Part shown: positions 1-4,364 of the stretch, piece by piece
How positions within the stretch are numbered: the stretch's first letter is position 1
Layout of the letters: every line of letters begins with the position of its first letter
Assembly (NCBI GenBank): GCA_002438685.1
Contig: DJQG01000112.1
Span: 1-9,608, forward strand
DNA length: 9,608 bases
Reading direction: 5' to 3'
Source of the DNA: Ruminococcaceae bacterium UBA6392
GTDB taxonomy: Bacteria > Bacillota > Clostridia > Oscillospirales > Acutalibacteraceae
Position numbers and translations under genes: made by a program
Notes under the pieces: model-generated
What the model was told of the DNA's origin: nothing
Database searches by the model: none
What the model saw: the letters and a program-made list of their open reading frames with translations, nothing else

Positions 1-75
1 TTTTGATTTTATTTTTCTCGGTGTGGGCAATATTTAAAGTATAGTTTGCGCCTCGTCAGTTCATGACAGGCTCAT

Positions 76-104
76 ATTATACCGCATATATCAGCAAAAA
101 TCAA
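76..104 (-). promoter_or_regulatory. Possible minus-strand promoter facing the left edge
   Basis: Read on the minus strand, TTGATT (99-104) and a perfect TATAAT (76-81) are separated by exactly 17 bases, the usual sigma-A layout. It would transcribe leftward out of the window, divergent from metK. No start codon with a convincing ribosome site is visible in the 75 bases left of it, so the gene served is unknown. The rest of 1-156 is AT-rich with no gene that I can support. Confidence 0.4.
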
Positions 105-156
105 ACCGTCAGCAATACTTACAATATTTTCAAGCCGGATGTTTTCCAAATTGCTA

Positions 157-185
157 TTGACAAAGTGCATACGAAAGAGTAGAAT
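157..185 (+). promoter_or_regulatory. Promoter of the metK riboswitch transcript
   Basis: A perfect -35 box TTGACA (157-162) is followed, after exactly 17 bases, by the -10 box TAGAAT (180-185), one mismatch from consensus. Transcription should start near 191-193, about 15 bases before the first paired base of the SAM-I aptamer, so the whole riboswitch is transcribed. Confidence 0.8.
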
Positions 186-206
186 AGCTGTCGAAATTTA
201 ATATTT

Positions 207-301
207 CCTTATTGAGAGCGGCTGAGGGAACAGGCCCTGCGAAGCCCGGCAACCTGATTATTCAAGGTGCTAAATCCTGCGGTGCAGACCGGAAGATAAG
301 G
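207..301 (+). ncRNA. SAM-I (S-box) riboswitch aptamer
   Basis: This leader RNA binds S-adenosylmethionine and shuts off the gene behind it when SAM is plentiful. The P1 helix is formed by CCTTAT (207-212) and ATAAGG (296-301). Inside are the family's conserved pieces in order: GAGAG, the kink-turn region with GAGGGAA (224-230), GAAGCCCGGCAACC (241-254), the AGGTGCT arm, TCCTGC, and the closing GGAAGAT before P1. All four helices can be drawn. It lies directly before metK, the SAM synthetase gene, which is a classic S-box target and gives end-product control. The call rests on the conserved core, not on a covariance-model score. Confidence 0.95.
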
Positions 302-303
302 CC

Positions 304-364
304 GGCGGCGGAGAGATCCGTATCGCCCAGAAGTGCTTAGCGGTTTCGCCGAGCGCTTTTTTTA
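304..364 (+). terminator. SAM-responsive intrinsic terminator (riboswitch expression platform)
   Basis: AAGTGCT (331-337) pairs with AGCGCTT (352-358) with one G-U, and CGG (341-343) with CCG (349-351), leaving a small bulge; a T run follows (357-363). Before it is a small hairpin (304-327) with a GAGA loop on a CGGA/TCCG stem. When SAM is absent, the 3' strand of P1 plus CGGCG (303-307) could pair with CGCCG (347-351) and bases after it, taking the 3' half of the terminator. That switching pair is a hand fold. Only about 24 bases separate the T run from the metK start. Confidence 0.8.
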
Positions 365-387
365 TTTGTCAGAAGGAGGACAAAAAC

Positions 388-1536
388 ATGGCAAACTACT
401 TTTTCACATCCGAATCCGTAACGGGCGGACATCCCGATAAGATCTGCGACCAGATCTCCGACGCAGTCCTTGACGCTATCCTTGCCGAGGACAAGAACGG
501 CAGAGTTGCCTGCGAGTGCTGCTGCACGACCGGCATGGTCATGATAATGGGCGAGATAACCACGAGCGCGAAGATAGACATCCCCTCGATAGCGCGCCGG
601 GTCATCTGCGACATCGGCTATGACAGCCCCGAAAAGGGCTTTGACGGCCACACCTGCGCTATACTTACAACTATAGACAAGCAGTCCCCCGACATCGCCC
701 TCGGCGTTGACCGTCAGGGCGCGGGCGACCAGGGCATGATGTTCGGCTATGCGTGCCGCGAGACTCCGGAGCTTATGCCCCTGCCCATCTCGCTCGCCCA
801 CAAGCTCGCCGCTCAGCTGACGAAAGTCTGCGCGGACGGCACTCTCCCCTATCTCAGACCCGACGGAAAGACTCAGGTCACGGTCGAATATGCCGAGGAC
901 GGCACTCCCGTAAGAATCGACGCTATTGTCGTATCCTCTCAGCACGCCGCATATATCGAGACCGAGACGCTCCGCCGCGACATTGAAAAGAATGTTATCC
1001 GCGAAATTATACCCGCAGATATGATGGACGACAAGACCAAGATATTTATTAACCCCACCGGACGCTTTGTCACCGGCGGTCCTCAGGGCGACAGCGGTCT
1101 CACCGGCAGAAAGATAATCGTTGACACCTACGGCGGATATTCACGCCACGGCGGCGGCGCATTCTCCGGCAAGGACCCGACAAAGGTCGACCGCTCCGCA
1201 GCATATGCCGCAAGATACATGGCGAAAAACATCGTCGCCGCAGGTCTTGCAGACAAGTGCGAGGTTGAGATAGCATACGCCATCGGCGTTGACGAGCCCG
1301 TCTCCGTCTTTGTTGACAGCTTCGGCACCGGCATCATCCCCGATTCCGAGATTGCCGCCGCCGCGAACGAGGTCTTTGATCTCCGCCCGGCTTCGATAAT
1401 CAAGGAGCTTGACCTCCGTCGCCCGATCTACCGCCAGGTAGCCGCCCTCGGTCATGTCGGCAGAACCGATATCGACCTGCCCTGGGAGCACACCGACAAA
1501 GTAAACGCCCTCAAGGGAGCCGCAGGCATAAAATAA
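388..1536 (+). CDS. metK: S-adenosylmethionine synthetase (methionine adenosyltransferase)
   Basis: This cytosolic enzyme makes S-adenosylmethionine from methionine and ATP, releasing phosphate and pyrophosphate. The 382 residues match the usual bacterial length of about 380-400. Visible family signatures are GHPDKICDQISDA (residues 14-26), the ATP-site loop GAGDQGMMFGYA (111-122), and the glycine-rich phosphate loop GGGAFSGKDPTKVDRSAAY (255-273). The ATG is preceded by AGAAGGAGGA with about 8 bases of spacing. The gene is alone on its transcript, behind a SAM-I riboswitch and before a strong terminator, so it is feedback-controlled by its own product. A run of cysteines near residues 42-46 (CECCC) is a small oddity of this copy. 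Identification is secure. Confidence 0.98.
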   Translation: MANYFFTSESVTGGHPDKICDQISDAVLDAILAEDKNGRVACECCCTTGMVMIMGEITTSAKIDIPSIARRVICDIGYDSPEKGFDGHTCAILTTIDKQSPDIALGVDRQGAGDQGMMFGYACRETPELMPLPISLAHKLAAQLTKVCADGTLPYLRPDGKTQVTVEYAEDGTPVRIDAIVVSSQHAAYIETETLRRDIEKNVIREIIPADMMDDKTKIFINPTGRFVTGGPQGDSGLTGRKIIVDTYGGYSRHGGGAFSGKDPTKVDRSAAYAARYMAKNIVAAGLADKCEVEIAYAIGVDEPVSVFVDSFGTGIIPDSEIAAAANEVFDLRPASIIKELDLRRPIYRQVAALGHVGRTDIDLPWEHTDKVNALKGAAGIK

Positions 1537-1570
1537 GATATATTTAAAATGTATTAATTTATGTATAGCA

Positions 1571-1612
1571 AACCGCCGCAGGGAAAAATCCTTGCGGCGG
1601 TTGATTTTTATT
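1571..1612 (+). terminator. Intrinsic terminator after metK
   Basis: AACCGCCGCAGGG (1571-1583) pairs along 13 positions with CCTTGCGGCGGTT (1590-1602), with one G-U, around an AAAAAT loop. TTGATTTTTATTTTTT follows, so it ends the metK transcript. On the minus strand the same hairpin sits just after the convergent zinc-ribbon gene but has only a short T run, so it may serve both directions unequally. Confidence 0.92.
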
Positions 1613-1614
1613 TT

Positions 1615-1953
1615 TTATCCCCTGCAGCTGTCCTTGCCGCATTTTTTGCAATGCAGATGACTCCTGTCCGGCGTGAGATAATATTCCGCGCCGCAGTACG
1701 GGCAGCGCACTGTGTCCACACCCTTGAACATAGCTATAGACAAAGAAAGAAACACGGCGGCGGCGAGATAGAAGAATATCGCCGAGGTTATCGGCACTAT
1801 CACGACAAGTATTGTAAACGACGGAACAACAATGCCGAGCACGACAAACACCGCCGTCAACAGCAAGAGCAGCACCGCTGCAACAGGATGTTTCTTCCGC
1901 CCGATTATATTGAATTTTTCAAGAGTTTTGATGCGTTCGTCGTTGCTTTTCAT
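1615..1953 (-). CDS. Small membrane protein with C-terminal zinc ribbon, function unknown
   Basis: The product is 112 residues. A short charged N-terminus (1-22) is followed by two strongly hydrophobic segments, about 24-43 and 46-75, and then a cytosol-sized tail carrying CPYC (84-87) and CKKC (102-105), a typical zinc-ribbon pair, plus a further Cys at 110. I do not recognise a named family; zinc-ribbon membrane proteins like this are common and mostly uncharacterised. The start is the ATG at 1951-1953 because GGAGG lies seven bases upstream of it. The longer in-frame start at 1996-1998 would sit at the predicted transcription start and has no room for a ribosome site. The gene is single, convergent with metK, and has its own promoter with a palindrome in the leader. 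Confidence 0.75.
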   Translation of the reverse strand: MKSNDERIKTLEKFNIIGRKKHPVAAVLLLLLTAVFVVLGIVVPSFTILVVIVPITSAIFFYLAAAVFLSLSIAMFKGVDTVRCPYCGAEYYLTPDRSHLHCKKCGKDSCRG

Positions 1954-1974
1954 TCCGCGCCTCCACACTTTTGC

Positions 1975-1987
1975 TGACCGTCGGTCA
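1975..1987. promoter_or_regulatory. Palindromic operator candidate in the zinc-ribbon gene leader
   Basis: TGACCG and CGGTCA are perfect inverted arms around a single T. The site lies about 9-21 bases after the predicted transcription start, where a bound repressor would block elongation. Overlapping it, GTCAC and GTGAC (1984-1996) form a second short inverted repeat across the start site. The form resembles operators of TetR-family repressors. No regulator gene is in the window. Confidence 0.45.
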
Positions 1988-2002
1988 CCCTGTGACATTT
2001 TT

Positions 2003-2030
2003 ATTATAGCACAAGCAAAATAAGAGTCAA
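2003..2030 (-). promoter_or_regulatory. Extended -10 promoter of the zinc-ribbon membrane protein
   Basis: On the minus strand, TTGACT (2025-2030) is followed after 16 bases by a perfect TATAAT (2003-2008), itself preceded by TG one base away (extended -10). The predicted start is near 1996, giving a leader of about 43 bases that carries the palindrome and the GGAGG site. Confidence 0.75.
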
Positions 2031-2114
2031 TAGTGCAGAACGATATTTTTTAAATTATGATATTATCGGCTAATTTTAAAGTTGAAAGCAAGAGGTCGAC
2101 ACGTCGCTGCCAAG

Positions 2115-2164
2115 CAAATAAAAAGCCGCCGTTTCCGAACTGAATTTATATCGAATCCGGCTTT
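2115..2164 (-). terminator. Probable terminator downstream of the DUF559 gene
   Basis: Read on the minus strand, AAAGCCG (2158-2164) pairs with CGGCTTT (2122-2128), then TTATTT follows. The loop is long (29 bases), though a smaller inner stem can be drawn. It lies just beyond the left palindromic repeat and would end transcripts leaving the DUF559 gene. The stretch 2031-2251 otherwise holds no gene that I can support. Confidence 0.5.
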
Positions 2165-2170
2165 CGTTCG

Positions 2171-2216
2171 AACCCCTCAGTCACTTCGTGACAGCTCCCC
2201 TGCAGGGGAGCCTATG
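2171..2216 (+). repeat. Palindromic repeat, left copy, downstream of the DUF559 gene
   Basis: The copy begins AACCCCTCAG (2171-2180), contains a hairpin GTCAC-TTC-GTGAC (2180-2192), and then a perfect 18-base palindrome GCTCCCCTGCAGGGGAGC (2194-2211) ending in CTATG. An inverted copy lies at 2623-2674. The two share their outer ten bases and the palindrome through CTATG, but the small hairpin has a different sequence. Together they bracket the DUF559 gene. Confidence 0.85.
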
Positions 2217-2251
2217 GGAACCGAGCAATGCTTTTTATTTAAGAGCCGCTT

Positions 2252-2605
2252 TCAAATTCTTTGCTTTATTTCATAGTCAATATTTTCACAGACTTCGTCA
2301 AAAGATGTATTAATCTCATAATTAGAAAAGCGAAGCACTTTTATCCCCTGTTTTTCAAGAATCTCGGTACGCCTATCATCATATTTTCTGCCGTCATCTT
2401 CATAGTGCTGAGAACCGTCTATCTCAATTGCTATTTTCGCGCGGTTGCAATAAAAGTCCAGAATATAGTTGCCGACAACTTTTTGCCGCTGAAATTTCAG
2501 CGGATATTCCCGCAAAAAATCATACCATAAGTGATTTTCCTGCGGTGTCGAACACTTTCGTAATTCTTTCGCCCGTGAAACCAATTTGCCGTTATATTTT
2601 ATCAT
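2252..2605 (-). CDS. DUF559 domain protein (Vsr-like nuclease fold)
   Basis: The 117 residues are almost entirely one DUF559 domain, a family related to very-short-patch-repair endonucleases and the PD-(D/E)XK nuclease fold. Family landmarks are a helical start with RKCSTPQENHLWYDFLR (16-32), KFQRQKVVGNYILDFYC (37-53), EIDGSQHY (61-68) and IKVLRFSNYEI (88-98). D50, E61 and D63 are the likely acidic active-site residues. The activity has not been shown for most members. I take ATG 2603-2605, which has GGAGAA about 9 bases upstream; the longer in-frame reading runs back through the flanking repeat and is probably not translated. The gene is AT-richer than its neighbours and bracketed by inverted palindromic repeats, which suggests that it arrived as a unit. 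It may be read from the sirtuin transcript upstream. Confidence 0.85.
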   Translation of the reverse strand: MIKYNGKLVSRAKELRKCSTPQENHLWYDFLREYPLKFQRQKVVGNYILDFYCNRAKIAIEIDGSQHYEDDGRKYDDRRTEILEKQGIKVLRFSNYEINTSFDEVCENIDYEIKQRI

Positions 2606-2622
2606 TTTAGCTTTCTCCGTTT

Positions 2623-2674
2623 CATAGGCTCCCCTGCAGGGGAGCTGGATTTGCGAAGCAAAGACTGAGGGGTT
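2623..2674 (-). repeat. Palindromic repeat, right (inverted) copy, upstream of the DUF559 gene
   Basis: On the minus strand the copy reads AACCCCTCAG (2665-2674), then a hairpin TTTGC-TTC-GCAAA (2650-2662), then the same 18-base palindrome GCTCCCCTGCAGGGGAGC (2628-2645) and CTATG. It is six bases longer than the left copy because the variable hairpin region is larger. It lies between the YkgJ-like gene and the DUF559 ribosome site, so it forms the DUF559 5' leader. Confidence 0.85.
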
Positions 2675-2722
2675 AGCCCGCTCGGTCAAAAAATAGAATA
2701 ATAAATTTTTTAAAGCCCTGTT

Positions 2723-3232
2723 TTACAGCCTCTGAGCAAGCTCGGCGATATCGGTTATCTCGGAGCTCAGTTCAATAAGATATTTTCGCGTATCTTCATC
2801 GCACAGGAGGTATTCGCCGGCGCGGCGCACGGCTCTGTAAAAACAACGGTCGATTTTCTCCGGGCAGCGAAACAGCGGGCACATACCCGCGCGCGGGTCG
2901 GGCACGGGCACTATAACAATTTCATTTTCGCGATCGACCGCGAGCGGAAACAGCGGGAATATCCTGCACGCAAGCGGTCTTTTGCGTCTGTCGCAGCCGC
3001 CGCGGCAGACGATTACAGGCTCGCCGAAGTTGCCCTCGGAAGCATTTATTTCAAAATCGACGCTGCTTTCGAGCAGCTCTTTTTCGCCCGGGAACAGACC
3101 CATGCCGTCATTGTCACCGCCGGAGCAGCAGCGCGCCGAGCAGAGCTTTCCGCAATTAAAAGGCTTGAGCGGGGTTATATTTTCAAGCTCATCGAGCGCC
3201 TTTTGCAGCCCGCTTTTGAAGTTATTTTTCAT
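2723..3232 (-). CDS. Cysteine-rich YkgJ/CxxCxxCC-like protein
   Basis: The 169-residue soluble protein has eleven cysteines: C27, C31, C35, C36, C76, C80, C89, C118, C123, C130 and C144. The N-terminal CGKLCSARCC and the segment KRPLACRIFPLFP (84-96) match the look of the YkgJ/CxxCxxCC family, thought to bind zinc or an iron-sulfur cluster; here the first cluster is spaced C-x3-C-x3-CC. The biochemical role is unknown. The start ATG overlaps the sirtuin stop as ATGA, with GGAGG about 9 bases before it inside the sirtuin gene, so the two are translationally coupled. No strong terminator follows; only a four-base-pair CTGT/ACAG stem is seen, so the transcript may run on into the DUF559 module. 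Confidence 0.7.
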   Translation of the reverse strand: MKNNFKSGLQKALDELENITPLKPFNCGKLCSARCCSGGDNDGMGLFPGEKELLESSVDFEINASEGNFGEPVIVCRGGCDRRKRPLACRIFPLFPLAVDRENEIVIVPVPDPRAGMCPLFRCPEKIDRCFYRAVRRAGEYLLCDEDTRKYLIELSSEITDIAELAQRL

Positions 3233-3948
3233 ATATCTATCCCTCCGAGCACTTCGCCGACCTTGCCGCAGATCAATAGATCGGCTCGCGAATCCGCCGA
3301 AGTCGGGCTCATATTTATAACTACGAGATGTTTGCCGCTAAAGTAGTTCACAAGTCCCGCCGCAGGATAGACAACCATGCTCGTCCCCGCGATTATCAGC
3401 GTGTCGGCTGAGGCTATCGCGCTGACCGCGCCGCGCACCGTTTCGTCGTCAAGAGCCTCTTCATAGAGCACGACATCGGGCTTTATCACCCCGCCGCAGG
3501 CGCAGTGCGGCACGCCCTCGCTGTTTATCATATAGTCAATATCAAAGCTCCTGCCGCACCGCGTGCAGTAGTTTCTGAGCACACTGCCGTGCAGTTCAAA
3601 AACATTTTTGCTCCCCGCCGCCTGATGCAGACCGTCTATGTTCTGGGTCACGACAGCCGAGAGTATGCCCTTTTCTTCAAGCTCGGCGAGCTTTTTATGC
3701 GCGGCGTTCGGCTTTGCCGAGACGGCATATGAAAGTATTTTGTCGCGATAGAATCTGTAGAAATCCTCCGTCCTGCGCTCGAAGAAAGTGTGGCTGAGCA
3801 TCTGCTCGGGCGGGTAGTCATATTTCTGATTATACAGTCCGTCAACGCTTCTGAAATCCGGTATCCCGCTCTCCGTTGAAACGCCCGCTCCGCCGAAAAA
3901 CACGAGCGAGTGGGACTGCGATATTATCTGCGAAAGTTCGTTTTTCAT
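3229..3948 (-). CDS. cobB: NAD-dependent protein deacylase, sirtuin (Sir2) family
   Basis: Sirtuins remove acetyl or other acyl groups from protein lysines using NAD+, giving nicotinamide and O-acyl-ADP-ribose. The 239 residues are normal for a bacterial member. NAD-binding and catalytic motifs are present: GGAGVSTESGIPDFRS (19-34), TQNIDGLHQ (101-109), catalytic His in ELHG (H120), GTSMVVYPAA (188-197) and VINM (210-213). The zinc cysteines are C128, C131, C149 and C151, the last pair as CxC. The start is the ATG at 3946-3948, preceded by GGAGTGAT; the in-frame start 54 bases further up lies upstream of the -10 box and cannot be in the main mRNA. The symbol is the usual one for the family; the acyl preference cannot be read from sequence. 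The gene overlaps the YkgJ-like gene by 4 bases. Confidence 0.95.
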   Translation of the reverse strand: MKNELSQIISQSHSLVFFGGAGVSTESGIPDFRSVDGLYNQKYDYPPEQMLSHTFFERRTEDFYRFYRDKILSYAVSAKPNAAHKKLAELEEKGILSAVVTQNIDGLHQAAGSKNVFELHGSVLRNYCTRCGRSFDIDYMINSEGVPHCACGGVIKPDVVLYEEALDDETVRGAVSAIASADTLIIAGTSMVVYPAAGLVNYFSGKHLVVINMSPTSADSRADLLICGKVGEVLGGIDI

Positions 3949-3975
3949 CTGTATCACTCCGTTTCTGTCGATATA

Positions 3976-4004
3976 ATTATACCATTTTTCGCACGAAATC
4001 AAAA
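3976..4004 (-). promoter_or_regulatory. Extended -10 promoter of the sirtuin-YkgJ operon
   Basis: On the minus strand, a perfect TATAAT (3976-3981) is preceded by TGG, an extended -10. The -35 is weak: TTTTGA (3999-4004) at 17 bases or TTGATT (3997-4002) at 15. Transcription should begin near 3969, giving a leader of about 20 bases with the GGAGTGAT site and fixing the sirtuin start at 3948. Confidence 0.65.
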
Positions 4005-4023
4005 ATATTTTTTACAGATGCGG

Positions 4024-4078
4024 TTCGGAAAATCCACAGCATTTTTATAGAGATTCAACAAACTTCGGATTTTTCGGG
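4024..4078. repeat. Inverted repeat upstream of the aro leader promoter
   Basis: TTCGGAAAATCC (4024-4035) can pair over 12 positions, three of them G-U, with GGATTTTTCGGG (4067-4078), leaving a 31-base loop; a T run (4081-4086) follows. It lies between two divergent promoters. It could be a weak terminator or simply AT-rich spacer. The rest of 4005-4097 shows no gene. Confidence 0.3.
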
Positions 4079-4097
4079 ATTTTTTTGAGATTTTCTA

Positions 4098-4126
4098 TTT
4101 ACAAACGCTTTTCATGCTGTTATCAT
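4098..4126 (+). promoter_or_regulatory. Promoter of the aromatic amino acid operon
   Basis: TTTACA (4098-4103) and TATCAT (4121-4126) are exactly 17 bases apart, and TG at 4118-4119 makes an extended -10. Each box is one base from consensus. Transcription should begin near 4133, about 23 bases before the leader-peptide ATG, so the transcript carries the peptide, the attenuator terminator and then the aro genes. Confidence 0.75.
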
Positions 4127-4155
4127 AGGGACAACAAGACAGTGAGGTCATCATT

Positions 4156-4281
4156 ATGAAGCTTTCAGCAAAACTGACAGCTAAATATTTTCCCTATTAC
4201 TTTAGCTTTACCTACTTTTACGGTAAGGCTTATTTGCGTTTGACCGCAGACAGGGAAATGACAGCACCGAGCCGCGCTTAA
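4156..4281 (+). CDS. Tyr/Phe-rich leader peptide of the aro operon
   Basis: This 41-codon open frame has ATG at 4156 and TAA at 4279-4281. GAGG (4144-4147) lies 8 bases before the ATG. Residues 11-26 read YFPYYFSFTYFYGKAY: six Tyr and four Phe in sixteen codons, far above chance. The sequence has no enzyme or transport role that I can see. As in the E. coli pheA leader, translation itself is probably the sensor: when charged tRNA-Tyr or tRNA-Phe is short, the ribosome stalls on these codons and changes the fold of the RNA ahead. The stop codon lies 23 bases before the terminator stem. The genes behind it make chorismate and carry out the tyrosine branch, which fits. It is too short for standard gene callers and is easily missed. 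Confidence 0.85.
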   Translation: MKLSAKLTAKYFPYYFSFTYFYGKAYLRLTADREMTAPSRA

Positions 4282-4304
4282 GGCGCACAGCACTTGGCAA
4301 TCTC

Positions 4305-4337
4305 CCCCGCAGTTGAACGCTGCGGGGTTTTTTATTT
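4305..4337 (+). terminator. Attenuator terminator between leader peptide and DAHP synthase
   Basis: CCCCGCAG (4305-4312) pairs perfectly with CTGCGGGG (4320-4327) around a seven-base loop, and six T plus ATTTT follow. Nothing but the leader peptide lies between the operon promoter and this terminator, so it must be conditional for the operon to be expressed. Confidence 0.93.
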
Positions 4338-4364
4338 TACAAATTTTCACCGGAGGGAAAAACA

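Larger units (their letters stand above)
4133..4364 (+). promoter_or_regulatory. Leader RNA with peptide-dependent transcription attenuator
   Basis: The leader contains, in order, a ribosome site and a Tyr/Phe-rich peptide; a nine-pair hairpin over the Tyr/Phe codons (4204-4212 with 4222-4230); a possible antiterminator arm (4236-4244); a hairpin over the peptide stop (GCGC 4274-4277 with 4283-4286, enclosed by 4267-4271 with 4293-4297); and an intrinsic terminator. GCGTTTGAC (4236-4244) can pair over nine positions, two of them G-U, with GTTGAACGC (4312-4320), which is the terminator loop plus one base of each arm, so the two folds exclude each other. A local hairpin (4234-4238 with 4245-4249) could compete for the same arm. 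No T-box motif is seen. The pairings were found by eye. Confidence 0.75.

Noticed and set aside
50..57. Hammerhead-like CTGACGA on the minus strand
   Set aside because: No GAAA segment or second helix follows at the needed distance.
50..74. Decayed copy of the palindromic repeat (CCTC, GTCA-GTTCA-TGAC, GGCTC)
   Set aside because: It shares only short pieces with the 2171-2216 copy and lacks the 18-base palindrome; probably chance.
2116..2240. 11-base inverted repeat AAATAAAAAGC / GCTTTTTATTT around the left palindromic repeat
   Set aside because: It is low-complexity AT sequence, partly explained as the T run of the minus-strand terminator; no counterpart lies around the right copy.
2606..2689. 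N-terminal extension of the DUF559 protein by 28 residues
   Set aside because: It reads through the flanking repeat and its palindrome, resembles no DUF559 sequence, and the internal ATG has GGAGAA.
3949..4002. N-terminal extension of the sirtuin by 18 residues
   Set aside because: The -10 box lies inside this extension, so the main mRNA begins after it; the internal ATG has a better ribosome site.
4282..4364. T-box riboswitch before DAHP synthase
   Set aside because: The conserved AGGGTGG-type antiterminator motif is absent, while a Tyr/Phe leader peptide is present.
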